This document shows positions 42,267 to 50,645 of a DNA stretch of 52,529 nucleotides, piece by piece (position 1 is the stretch's first letter; each line of letters opens with the position of its first letter). The position numbers and the translations under genes are program-made. Origin of the DNA: Deltaproteobacteria bacterium (GTDB taxonomy: Bacteria; Desulfobacterota; Binatia; UBA9968; JAJDTQ01); assembly GCA_026712905.1 (NCBI GenBank), contig JAPOPM010000165.1:1-52529 (forward strand), written 5' to 3'. The notes under the pieces were generated by a model. The model did no database searches. It was given only the letters and a program-made list of their open reading frames with translations, and was not told where the DNA came from.

Positions 42267-42290
42267 GGCGAGGTGTTTCCCGCGGCGGAA

Positions 42291-43211
42291 TCAGCGGGCC
42301 GCGATGATCGTGACGGTGCCGGCGACCACGGCGACGGTGCCGGTGACCGACCTGACGTTGAGCCGTTCCACGCCGCGCAGGAACAGCAGGGCCAACACCT
42401 GGGTCCACAACGGCGAGGTGGCCACCAGCGGGGCCACCGCCACCACCTGGCCCATGCTGACGGCGATGAGCGAAAACAGCGAGGCCACCGTCTCGAACGT
42501 GCCGGCGACGACGAAGGGCCACAGCGCGCGCCGGTTCCACAGGAAGCGCCCGTGAATGCCGCCGGCGCACAGGGATATGGCCAGGCAAACCGCCGCCACG
42601 GTGGCAAGCACCGCGGCGAAGAACAGCGGCTGGTTCGAGATGTCGAGGGCATAGCGGCGCACGGGGAAAGCGATGCCGGCCAGGAACGCCGCGCTCAAGG
42701 GAAAGACGATGTACCACCAGTGTTGGCGCGGAACCGCGGTTCCGGCCGCCGGCCGCGGGCCTTCCGTGCCCTGCCCCTGATCCGCGGCGCGGTCGGGACT
42801 CCAGGAGATCAGCACGGTGCCCGCCACCACCAGCACGGTCCCGCTCATGAGACCCGGCGTCAGGCTTTCGCCCAGGAGCGCCACGGACCAGCCCGCGCTC
42901 CAGAGCGGATAGGTGGTGCGCAACGGTTGGCTGCGCGACGCGCCGATGCGGGCGACGCCGGTGAAGCTCAGATAGCTCGTCAGCGCCTGCATCACGCCCA
43001 GCAACACGAACAACAGGAAGGCGAGGCCGGCCACCGCGGGCACGCCACCGGTGACGGCGACCGCGCACCACAACAGCGTCATGCGCACGACCATGGCAAC
43101 GCAGGTGGCGGTGAGCGGCGTGGAGTATTGCAGCCCCAACCGCGAGGAGACCGAGACCGACGCGTACGCGAAGGCTGCCATCAGGGCTATGGCTTCGGCG
43201 GGAACCGGCAT
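42291..43211 (-). CDS. EamA/DMT-family transporter (copy 2)
   Basis: 306 residues with ten hydrophobic segments. It shares the plan and several stretches with the downstream gene: AFAYASVSVSSRLGLQYSTPLTA against the matching RYSTPATVTTF, SRSQPLRTTYPLWSAGW against SGSLRATHPFWAG, and RRALWPFVVAG against RRAFWPFVAAG. It is therefore a tandem paralogue. A hydrophilic loop of about 30 residues near position 150 (DRAADQGQGTEGPRPAAG) is longer than in copy 1. The two may act as a pair or as separate carriers. No SD is seen before the start, which lies beside a MITE-like tip at 43218. Confidence 0.88.
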   Translation of the reverse strand: MPVPAEAIALMAAFAYASVSVSSRLGLQYSTPLTATCVAMVVRMTLLWCAVAVTGGVPAVAGLAFLLFVLLGVMQALTSYLSFTGVARIGASRSQPLRTTYPLWSAGWSVALLGESLTPGLMSGTVLVVAGTVLISWSPDRAADQGQGTEGPRPAAGTAVPRQHWWYIVFPLSAAFLAGIAFPVRRYALDISNQPLFFAAVLATVAAVCLAISLCAGGIHGRFLWNRRALWPFVVAGTFETVASLFSLIAVSMGQVVAVAPLVATSPLWTQVLALLFLRGVERLNVRSVTGTVAVVAGTVTIIAAR

Positions 43212-43348
43212 GACAAGCTAGTGTCGTGTCCTGCGTCAGCACCCGCGGCGGTCGCCGGGACAGTCTCCGGCAGGGGCGACCGGCAGGCAGGCCCGGCAGG
43301 TTCCGGCCAGTGCGGCGTGTCCACGGATCTTCATGCCGTGCAGGGGGC

Positions 43349-44266
43349 TCAGGAGCCGGCGGCCGCCGCCTCGGAGCTTGCCGCGCCCGGTGCGAGCCAG
43401 CGCGACGCCAGCTCGGAGGCGCCGCCCGCTTCGGGCGCGGTCAGGCGCACGAGTCTCTCCACCTGCGGCAGGTCGACGGTCAGACGCGAGTCGAGCGACA
43501 CGAGGTACTCGTCGTAGACCACGGCCGCGAGAACCGGCGCATAGCCGAACACCCGGCTGAGCATGGTCAGGGTCTCGCTGCGATGCTCCTGGAGGTAGCC
43601 GATCGCCTCCCGGTGCGCGGCCAGGAACGCCGCCATGATGCCGCCCTTCTCGCTCAGCCGCGCCGCCATCGTTTCGACGGTGATGGGCATGGGATCGTCC
43701 GCCACCACCGGCCAGCCGGCGAGCGGCAGGAAGCCCCGTTCCCGGGCGACGAAGTCGAAAGGCCGCGGCAACAGCGCCGCGCCCGCGGACCCCTCGGTGA
43801 GCCGGTCCAGCGCGTGCTGATCGGTATCCACCGTGTCCAGACCGAGGTCGGCCCCCAGTTCCAGCCCGCCGAGGCTTCGAAACGTCTCCGCCAGCGGCGC
43901 CGTCTCGGCGATGACGCGGCGGCATGCCAGCGCCTTGCCCCCGAGGTGCGCGAGCTCGCGTGTCCCGGCCGGGACCATCAGCACGTAGGGGCTGCTGTTC
44001 ATGCACGACCCCACGAGCCGCGTGGCGCCGGTGCGCAGGAAGTGCTGGAGCGACGCCCGGCCGATGACGAGGGACAGGTCGGCGTCGCCGTCCGCCAGCG
44101 CCTGATTGCGCTCGTCCGTACCCTGCACGTGGTCCCAGGACAGCTCCAGCCCGTGGCGCCGGTAGATGCCCTGCTCGATCCCCAGATACCCGGTGGGATC
44201 GCGCGCCACACTCTCGCTCCCCTCGCCGAGAACCCCGTAAAGCACCCTTAGCCGTGTCACTTGCAT
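43349..44266 (-). CDS. NMT1/SsuA-like ABC substrate-binding protein without signal peptide
   Basis: 305 residues. The start at 44266 has GGGGAG upstream. The type II binding-protein fold is suggested by VARDPTGYLGIEQGIYRRHG, LSLVIGRASLQHFL, GSCMNSSPYVLMV and LGGKALACRR. These resemble NMT1/THI5-like proteins that bind pyrimidine precursors or sulfonates. No signal peptide is present, which is odd for a periplasmic receptor; the protein may be cytoplasmic or enzymatic, or a different start may be used. No permease or ATPase gene is adjacent. It is divergent from the second BNR gene. Confidence 0.75.
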   Translation of the reverse strand: MQVTRLRVLYGVLGEGSESVARDPTGYLGIEQGIYRRHGLELSWDHVQGTDERNQALADGDADLSLVIGRASLQHFLRTGATRLVGSCMNSSPYVLMVPAGTRELAHLGGKALACRRVIAETAPLAETFRSLGGLELGADLGLDTVDTDQHALDRLTEGSAGAALLPRPFDFVARERGFLPLAGWPVVADDPMPITVETMAARLSEKGGIMAAFLAAHREAIGYLQEHRSETLTMLSRVFGYAPVLAAVVYDEYLVSLDSRLTVDLPQVERLVRLTAPEAGGASELASRWLAPGAASSEAAAAGS

Positions 44267-44321
44267 TCCGTCTCCCCGCCCCTCGCCCGGACAACCGCTT
44301 TCCAGGCTGTTTCAAGACACC

Positions 44322-44365
44322 CCCCGAACCGTCATTCTCGCGGAAGCGGGAATGACGGTTCGGGG
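44322..44365. repeat. Perfect palindrome of REP-like family A
   Basis: CCCCGAACCGTCATTC at the left pairs with GAATGACGGTTCGGGG at the right, a 16-base perfect stem around a small GC core (tcgcggaagcgg). The core GTCATT-CGCGGAAGCGGGAAT is shared with the repeats at 30684 and 50478. It lies in the gap between the divergent NMT1-like and BNR genes, which otherwise shows no gene. Confidence 0.8.
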
Positions 44366-44557
44366 TGGCCGTGCCCCTTCCTGCCCCCGCATGCCGGCCC
44401 CGCCCGGCAAAGCTTGACACCACCATAGCGAAGGTGTACCGCCTTGCATAGACGGACGTTTCACGCCGTCCTCGTCGCTTTCACACACGGGTGCCGCGCC
44501 CGGCAACGACCGTCCGCCCGGCGCGCGAACGGACCCATTTCCGAAGGAGGCACAGCC

Positions 44558-45628
44558 ATGAGCATCGCACTGTCCCACGGCGGAACGACGATGTATGCGT
44601 CCCCCTCCCGCTCCGACGAACTGTGGGTGGGGACGCGCAAGGGCATCGCGGTCCTGGAACGCGACTCCGGCGGCTGGCGTGTCGCCCGCCACATGCTGGA
44701 GGACAAGCACATCAGCGCCATCCACCAGGAGCCGGAGAGCGGCATGTTCTTCGTCGGGGCGTTTCACGCCGGGTTGCACGTGAGCGGCGACCACGGCGCC
44801 ACTTGGGAGGCGCGCGAGAACGGGTTGAGCGAGCTGGACGTGTACAGCATCAATTCCTCCCGCAGCAACGGCCGCACGCGGCTCTATGCCGGCACCGAGC
44901 CCGCGCACCTGTTCTGCAGCGACGACTTGGGCGAGCACTGGAACGAGTTGCCCGCGCTGCGGTCGGTGCCCAGCGTGCCCAACTGGAAGTTCTCGGTGCC
45001 GCCGCACATCGCCCACGCCAAGCACATCAACTTCGATCCGCACGACCCCGACACCGTGTACGTCAGCGTGGAGGTGGGAGGCCTCCTCAGGAGCCGGGAC
45101 CGTGGCGAGACCTTCGAGGAGCTTCTCGGGATCTACGAAGACGCCCACAGGCTGGTGATCCACCCGCAGGACTCCGATCATTTGTACGAGGTGACCGGAC
45201 GCGGTTTGTACGTCTCGGCGGACGGTGGGAAGAACTTCGAGGAGCGGCTCGTGCGGCCGTGTGAGAACGGTGATTATCCGGACGGATGCGTGCTCAATCC
45301 GCTGAATCCCGACATGATGTTCCTGAGCGCGGCGCAGTACAATCCAGGCCAGTGGCAACGGACCCGCTCCGCCGGCGCGCGCATTTCGCGCAGCATGGAC
45401 GGCGGGCGCACCTGGGAGATCCTGCGCAACGGGCTCCCGGACCGCCTGCAGGCGAGCATCGAGGCGCTGTGCCTCGAAGCGGCGGGCGATTCGGTTTCGG
45501 TCTTCGCGGCCACCACGAGCGGCGAGATCTATTGCAGCGACGACGCCGGGGAAAGCTGGTCCGTCATCGCCAGCGGACTGGCGCCCATCTCCAAGGACTT
45601 CCACTACAAGGACCTGCAGGCAGCATAG
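44558..45628 (+). CDS. BNR/sialidase-like beta-propeller protein (copy 2)
   Basis: 356 residues. The ATG at 44558 follows GAAGGAGG at 44543-44550. Asp-box blades are seen: VSGDHGATWEAREN, CSDDLGEHWNELP, SRDRGETFEELLG, VSADGGKNFEERL, SMDGGRTWEILRNG and CSDDAGESWSVIA. WVGTRKGIAVLERD and FFVGAFHAGLHV are additional propeller strands. There is no signal peptide. The function is unknown, as for the protein at 23210. The two share blade plan and composition and are probably paralogues. Confidence 0.85.
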   Translation: MSIALSHGGTTMYASPSRSDELWVGTRKGIAVLERDSGGWRVARHMLEDKHISAIHQEPESGMFFVGAFHAGLHVSGDHGATWEARENGLSELDVYSINSSRSNGRTRLYAGTEPAHLFCSDDLGEHWNELPALRSVPSVPNWKFSVPPHIAHAKHINFDPHDPDTVYVSVEVGGLLRSRDRGETFEELLGIYEDAHRLVIHPQDSDHLYEVTGRGLYVSADGGKNFEERLVRPCENGDYPDGCVLNPLNPDMMFLSAAQYNPGQWQRTRSAGARISRSMDGGRTWEILRNGLPDRLQASIEALCLEAAGDSVSVFAATTSGEIYCSDDAGESWSVIASGLAPISKDFHYKDLQAA

Positions 45629-45697
45629 ATCCTGGTGCAGGGCCTGTCCCGGCGCCGCCGGGCACACACAACGCGAGAAGAGCCTCCGCGGCCAACG

Positions 45698-45728
45698 CAC
45701 GGGGGCGGGTTTCAGACCCGCCTCCGTG
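45698..45728. repeat. Hairpin repeat of REP-like family B
   Basis: CACGGGGGCGGGT and ACCCGCCTCCGTG pair over 12 of 13 positions around the loop TTCAG. The core GCGGGT-TTCAG-ACCCGC matches the minus strand of the hairpin at 4339-4359. It lies between the BNR and LLM genes. Confidence 0.6.
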
Positions 45729-45804
45729 TCGGTACGCGCGGCAACAACGGACAACGGCGCGAACGTGCAATGGGTACGTCGCGCCGCGCAACGGGGATGA
45801 CTTG

Positions 45805-46821
45805 ATGAAGTTCGGCTTGTTGGTTGACTGTCACGTGCGCGAGGGCGAAACCCAGACCCTCGCTTTCGACGAATTGTTCGATCAGGTGGATGCCGCCGAA
45901 AGCATGGGGTTGGATTCCATCTGGATCGTCGAGCACCATTTCCGGCCCAAGGCTTCGGTGCTCTCCGCCTCCATGATGATGGCCGGGGCCATCGCCGCGC
46001 GCACCCAGCGCGTGCGCATCGGCACCGCGGTGCAGGTGTTGCCGCTGGGCAACCCGCTGCGCATCGCCGAAGAGGTGGCGTCCATCGACCACATCAGCCA
46101 CGGAAGGTTCGACTTCGGCGTCGGCCGCAGCAGCATCCCCAAGTTCTACGACGGCTTCAACATCCCGTATTCGGAAAGCACGGCGCGTTTCACCGAGTCG
46201 TTCGAGATCGTCATGCGCGCCTTCACCCAGGAGACCTTCTCCTTCGAAGGCGACTACTACTCCTACCACGACGTCAGCATCTCGCCGCGGCCGCTCCAGC
46301 AACCCTATCCCCCCATCTACATGGCCGTGCGCACGCCCGAGGGTTTCGCGCACACCGCCCGCAGCGGATTCAACGTGGTGTTGTGGTTCATGGGCGACTA
46401 CTACGAGGACCGCCTGCAGATCTATCGCGAGGAATGGCAGGCCGCGGGCCATCCCGAGCCGCCCGAGATCCACGTGCGCGTGCCCATCTTCATCGCCGAG
46501 TCGGAAGCGGCGGCGCGGGAGATACCCCGGGCCAGCGTGGAGCACGACCTTCACCGCGTCATCGGCGAGGCCACGGCCATGAACGCCGCCGACCGCGTGG
46601 CCCAGGCCCAGGCCTTCCTGGCGGACTACGACTCGTTCCTGCGCACCCGCGTCATCTACGGCTCGCCCGAGTCCGCCCTCGACCGCATCGAGGAGTTCCG
46701 CGAGCGCACGGGCTTGACCGGCATGATCCTCGACGTGAACCACGGCGGCCAGATCCCCCACGAGCAGGTCATCAACTCCATCCGGCTGCTCACGGAGAAG
46801 GTGGCGCCAAGATTGGCGTAG
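45805..46821 (+). CDS. LLM-class flavin-dependent oxidoreductase
   Basis: 338 residues from the ATG at 45805 (weak SD). The luciferase-like TIM barrel is recognised by DSIWIVEHHFRPKASVLSAS, TQRVRIGTAVQVLPLGNPLR, IAEEVASIDHISHGRFDFGV and GSPESALDRIEEFRERTG near the C-terminus. Such enzymes use FMNH2 or F420 as a co-substrate for oxygenation or reduction of organic compounds. The reductase partner is not seen nearby. The gene is part of a stretch of solo catabolic enzymes and receptors. Confidence 0.92.
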   Translation: MKFGLLVDCHVREGETQTLAFDELFDQVDAAESMGLDSIWIVEHHFRPKASVLSASMMMAGAIAARTQRVRIGTAVQVLPLGNPLRIAEEVASIDHISHGRFDFGVGRSSIPKFYDGFNIPYSESTARFTESFEIVMRAFTQETFSFEGDYYSYHDVSISPRPLQQPYPPIYMAVRTPEGFAHTARSGFNVVLWFMGDYYEDRLQIYREEWQAAGHPEPPEIHVRVPIFIAESEAAAREIPRASVEHDLHRVIGEATAMNAADRVAQAQAFLADYDSFLRTRVIYGSPESALDRIEEFRERTGLTGMILDVNHGGQIPHEQVINSIRLLTEKVAPRLA

Positions 46822-46884
46822 CGCCTACCCCGGGCGAACCGAGCCTCCTGCATCTCCGGCAACGCCCTCGGCACGGAGCGACCT

Positions 46885-47682
46885 CTACACTTCATCCTCA
46901 TCGGATTCCGCGTCGTACGCGAAGTCGAACAACTGGCCGAATCCTTCCACCTCCGAGTACACGTGCGCCATCCCCAGGCCGGCCCACATCATGGCCTGCA
47001 TGCTGCTGACCACGGGGGCACCGAGGTCCTGCTCAAGGGTGTCGATGATGGCCACACTGGGCATGAGCGCGCCCGTGATCCAGATGCCGTCGGCGGAGGG
47101 GGTGGAGAGATAGAGCTCCTTGGCGGCGTGGTAGGGTTCGGCGAGCGGCAGGGTGGAGACGCCGTAGCGGCGTGACATGCCGGCCTCGTCGGAGGGCCAC
47201 AGGGAGCGGGTGGCGACCACTTCGATGCCGGCGTTTGCGACGTACTCGGTGAGCTGGCGGTGCATGGACTCGTCGAAAGGCGTGAGCATGACCACGCGCT
47301 TCATGCCCAGGGTGTGCATCCCGCGGATGCACGCGCCGATGTCGGTGGCCATGGGGATGTCGGTCTGGCGCGCCACCTCGGCCAGGAGCTCCTCCTCGAA
47401 ACCCCATCCGCGCGTGACGATCAGCGGCACTCCGGCCTGGATGATGGAGTCCACCCGGCGGTCCTCCAGCTCCGCCACGGCCACGCCCATGCGGCTCACC
47501 GCGTCGTTGTACTGCTGCTGGGTCAGCTCGGTGACATGCAGCGACGTCATGACGATGGTGACGCCGTCCGGCGCCATCAGATAGAACTCGTAGCCGTTGT
47601 TCTCATGCCCCGGGCTCGGGGTGACGAACCCGATGCGCGCGCGCCAACCGTAGGTGGCGCCCATGGAAGCCTTCAGTGCCAT
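46885..47682 (-). CDS. Asp/Glu racemase-fold protein (maleate isomerase/AMDase-like) lacking both usual cysteines
   Basis: 265 residues. The start follows GGGAGA. The fold resembles maleate cis-trans isomerase and arylmalonate decarboxylase: RIGFVTPSPGHENNGYEFY, RVDSIIQAGVPLIVTRG, MKRVVMLTPFDESMHRQLTEY and DGIWITGALMPSVAIIDTLE. In characterised members a cysteine sits in each of the second and last of these loops; here those places read AGVPL and TGALMPS, without cysteine. Another cysteine occurs in DIGACIRG. Activity, if any, must differ from the classic two-base mechanism. It lies 18 bases after the amidohydrolase gene on the same strand. Confidence 0.8.
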   Translation of the reverse strand: MALKASMGATYGWRARIGFVTPSPGHENNGYEFYLMAPDGVTIVMTSLHVTELTQQQYNDAVSRMGVAVAELEDRRVDSIIQAGVPLIVTRGWGFEEELLAEVARQTDIPMATDIGACIRGMHTLGMKRVVMLTPFDESMHRQLTEYVANAGIEVVATRSLWPSDEAGMSRRYGVSTLPLAEPYHAAKELYLSTPSADGIWITGALMPSVAIIDTLEQDLGAPVVSSMQAMMWAGLGMAHVYSEVEGFGQLFDFAYDAESDEDEV

Positions 47683-47700
47683 GGCGATCTCCCGCCCAGC

Positions 47701-48822
47701 CTACAACGCGTAGAGCCGCCTGGGGTTGCCGTCCAGGATCGCGTCCTTGGCGGCATCGGAAATGTCGGTGCGCTCGCGCAGCATGCGCGCGGCGAAGCGC
47801 TCCCGGTCGCCGTGGGGCATGTCCGTCCCCATGACGATCTGACCCTGCCCCACCTCCTGCATCACGTGCGGCAACAGCGAGTCCTCGATCTCCGCGCTGA
47901 AGAAAAGGTTGCCCTTCTCGACGTAGTCCATGGCCGGCAGCGCCTGCTTGGGCACGCACTCGGGGATGAACTTGAGCAGCAGCTCGCCTTGGTTCTCGTA
48001 GCGGTGCTTCAGTCGGTCGAGCATGAACGGCACCCACATGCAGCCGGCTTCCAGGAACACCACGCGCATGTCCGGGTGCCGGTCGAGGACGCCGCCGGCG
48101 ATGAGCGAGGTGCACGCCATCAGCACCGGCATGTGGAACGCGATGACGCCGGAGGGGTAGATGTGCGAGTAGAGGTTGTTCACCGACGGGCACGACCAGC
48201 CCACGTGGACGCCCAGCGCGAGGTTGTTCCCTTCCACCGCCTCGTAGAACGGCAGCAGCTCGTCGTCGTCCAGCAGGCGGTCGCCGGCGGTGCCCAGCAC
48301 CATCACCGACACGGCGCCCAGCTCCGCGGCCTCGTTCACCGAGCGCACGGCGCCGTTCACGTCGTCCAGGTTCACCACCGCCGCCCACTTGATGCGGTCG
48401 CTGCCGCCCAGCCGGTCTCCCAGCCAGCGGTTGTACGAGTCGCACAGCGCGGTAGCCAAGGGGACGTTGCTGGTCAGCGGATAGGCGAGAAAGAGCGTCG
48501 TGTAAACCACCTGCACGGCGATCTCCTCCTCGTCCATGATCGCCAGCCGCTCGCCGACGTTGGTCAGCTCCTGGCTGCCGACGCTGTCCACCTTGCCCAC
48601 CGAGTGTTTCGCCAGCTTGCCGTCGATGGTCAGGGGCGTTCCGAGGTTGTTGCAGCCGCGGCCCACCCGGCGCGGGAAGAGCTGCTCGTCGATCATCCAG
48701 TAGGCCATGCCGTCCACGCCCACCACCCGCGGCCGCTGGCCGCGGAACTTGGGGTCCAGGTACTTGTCGTCGAAAGTCTCCAAGCACTCTTCCACGTGGC
48801 CGTCAGCGTCTACGCAGTGCAT
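47701..48822 (-). CDS. Amidohydrolase (ACMSD-like family), copy 2
   Basis: 373 residues. The start follows GGAGGTGAG. The N-terminal VDADGHVEE supplies the metal D-x-x-H type motif. LGVHVGWSCPS holds a metal histidine, RVVFLEAGCMWVPFMLDRLK matches the core of the 17227 protein, and the C-terminal MGTDMPHGDRERF gives the catalytic aspartate. The family covers decarboxylases and hydrolases of cyclic or aromatic acids. It probably forms an operon with the racemase-fold gene 18 bases downstream. It is divergent from MmgE/PrpD. Confidence 0.9.
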   Translation of the reverse strand: MHCVDADGHVEECLETFDDKYLDPKFRGQRPRVVGVDGMAYWMIDEQLFPRRVGRGCNNLGTPLTIDGKLAKHSVGKVDSVGSQELTNVGERLAIMDEEEIAVQVVYTTLFLAYPLTSNVPLATALCDSYNRWLGDRLGGSDRIKWAAVVNLDDVNGAVRSVNEAAELGAVSVMVLGTAGDRLLDDDELLPFYEAVEGNNLALGVHVGWSCPSVNNLYSHIYPSGVIAFHMPVLMACTSLIAGGVLDRHPDMRVVFLEAGCMWVPFMLDRLKHRYENQGELLLKFIPECVPKQALPAMDYVEKGNLFFSAEIEDSLLPHVMQEVGQGQIVMGTDMPHGDRERFAARMLRERTDISDAAKDAILDGNPRRLYAL

Positions 48823-48989
48823 TTCTCACCTCCATCGATTCACGGTACATATGTGCACTCAACATTGATGACCTTGATGCACCTTGTCAAGGACGGTGCG
48901 GCGCGGCGCCGGGCCGCGAGCCGCGAACATCGAGAGTACATCCACCGGCGGCTCGCGACGCCGGCAAGCCCCATGAGGAAGCCATTCCA

Positions 48990-50360
48990 ATGAGCACACC
49001 GGATATCGAAGTGACCAAACCCCTGGCGGAATGGGTCTGCCGGTCGGATTTCGCGACCGTCCCCGACGCCGTGCGCGACGAAGCCGCGCGCACGCTGCTC
49101 AACTGGATGGGCTGCGCCGTGGGGGGATCGGCTCACGAATCCGTGGACATCACGCTGCGGGCGCTGGGACCCTTCATGGGACAGCCGCAGGCGTCGGTGC
49201 TGGGGCGCACGGAGCGCGTGGACGTGCTGCACGCGGCGCTGCTCAACGGCATCGGCTCCCACGTGTTCGACTTCGACGACACCCACCTGCGGACCATCAT
49301 TCATCCCGCGGGGCCGGTGGCCTCCGCGCTTGTGCCGCTGGCCGAGCACCGGCGCGTGTCCGGGCGCGACTTCCTGCACGCGCTCATCCTCGGCGTCGAG
49401 GTGGAGTGCCGCATCGGCAACGCCGTCTACCCAAACCACTACGACGTGGGCTGGCACATCACCGGCACCGCCGGCGTGTTCGGCGCCGCGGCCGCGGCCG
49501 GACGCCTGCTGGGGCTCGACGTGCAGGGCATGTGCTGGGCGCTGGCCGGTGCCGCCACCCAGGCCGCCGGGCTGCGGGAGATGTTCGGCACCATGCTGAA
49601 GCCGTTCCACATCGGACGCGCGGCGCAGAACGGCCTCGCCGCGGCGTTTCTGGCCGCCGAGGGGCTGACCGGCTCGGAGCGCGCCCTCGAGGCGCCGCGC
49701 GGCTTCGCCCGGGTGCTGTCCACGAAACAGGACTACGCCGCCATTTGCGACGGCTTGGGCGACAGCTACGAGACCCTGCTCAACACCTACAAGCCCTACC
49801 CTTGCGGCGTCGTGATCCACCCGAGCCTCGACGGCTGCATCAGCCTGAAACGCCGCCACGGGCTAACGGGCGACGACATCGAATCGGTGCAACTGCGGGT
49901 GCATCCGCTGGTGCTGGAACTCACCGGGAACAAGACCCCGAAGACCGGACTGCAAGGCAAGTTCAGCGTGTACCACGCCGCGGGCGCCGCCCTCGTGCTC
50001 GGGCGCGTGAACGTCGCCGAGTTCGCCGACGAAGTCGTGCAGGACCCTCGCGTCATGGCCGTGCGCGACCGGGTCTCCGCGGTGGTGGACGGCAACATCC
50101 GGGAAGCCGGCGCCGTGGTCACCATCCGGCTGAAGGACGGCCGCACCGTCGAGGAGGTCGTCGAGCAGTGCTCGGGCAGCCTGGAATGTCCGCTGTCCGA
50201 TGAAGACATGGACGCGAAGGTCCACGCCCTCGCCGACCCGCTGCTGGGGACGGCGGCGACCGGGGAAATGATTCGCGCCTGCCGAACAATGGTTGAATTG
50301 GAGGATGCAAGCGCCCTCGCCCGCAGCGCCACACCGAAGGAGAAACACGAGCGGAGTTAG
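48990..50360 (+). CDS. MmgE/PrpD family protein
   Basis: 456 residues, the usual size. The start follows GAGGAAG. Family motifs include LLNWMGCAVGGSAHESVDI, LLNGIGSHVFDFDDTHLRT with the acidic FDFDDTH cluster, YDVGWHITGTAGVFGAAAA and TYKPYPCGVVIHPSLDGCI. Known members are 2-methylcitrate dehydratase and cis-aconitate decarboxylase, but most catabolic solo copies have unknown substrates. It is divergent from the amidohydrolase, with a 167-base gap containing TTGACA at 48890-48885 on the minus strand and an ACATATGT palindrome. Confidence 0.93.
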   Translation: MSTPDIEVTKPLAEWVCRSDFATVPDAVRDEAARTLLNWMGCAVGGSAHESVDITLRALGPFMGQPQASVLGRTERVDVLHAALLNGIGSHVFDFDDTHLRTIIHPAGPVASALVPLAEHRRVSGRDFLHALILGVEVECRIGNAVYPNHYDVGWHITGTAGVFGAAAAAGRLLGLDVQGMCWALAGAATQAAGLREMFGTMLKPFHIGRAAQNGLAAAFLAAEGLTGSERALEAPRGFARVLSTKQDYAAICDGLGDSYETLLNTYKPYPCGVVIHPSLDGCISLKRRHGLTGDDIESVQLRVHPLVLELTGNKTPKTGLQGKFSVYHAAGAALVLGRVNVAEFADEVVQDPRVMAVRDRVSAVVDGNIREAGAVVTIRLKDGRTVEEVVEQCSGSLECPLSDEDMDAKVHALADPLLGTAATGEMIRACRTMVELEDASALARSATPKEKHERS

Positions 50361-50477
50361 CGGCCGCCTCCGCGTCCCGGTTGCGAGACGCGCCGCTATA
50401 GCCCGAATCCGTCATTCCCGCGAGACAGGCGTGTTCATACTCCACACGGATGAGAATGAGTACCAACCCCCCGATTC

Positions 50478-50601
50478 GTCATTGCCGCGGAAGCGGGAAT
50501 CCAGGGGTGGTGGTGCGGCACTACAGCGGCGTTTCCCGGCCTCGCCACCCCTGGATTCCCGCCCCCGATCGGGGTCGAGGGCAAGCTTTCGCGGCAATGA
50601 C
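50478..50601. repeat. Composite inverted pair of REP-like family A repeats
   Basis: A left unit at 50478-50512 (cgtcattgccgcggaagcgg onward) and a right unit at 50543-50601 face each other. The right unit matches 30684-30741 with one difference. A further half unit, cgtcattcccgcgag, starts near 50410. Together they fill most of the 285-base gap before the GMC gene, in which no gene is seen. Confidence 0.8.
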
Positions 50602-50645
50602 GGATCAGGCCCGATGGCCACTTCCGCCAGCTTGGGGAGAATTCC

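Noticed and set aside
44322..44365. Intrinsic terminator
   Set aside because: Long perfect palindrome but no T-run, it lies between divergent genes, and its core recurs elsewhere as a repeat.
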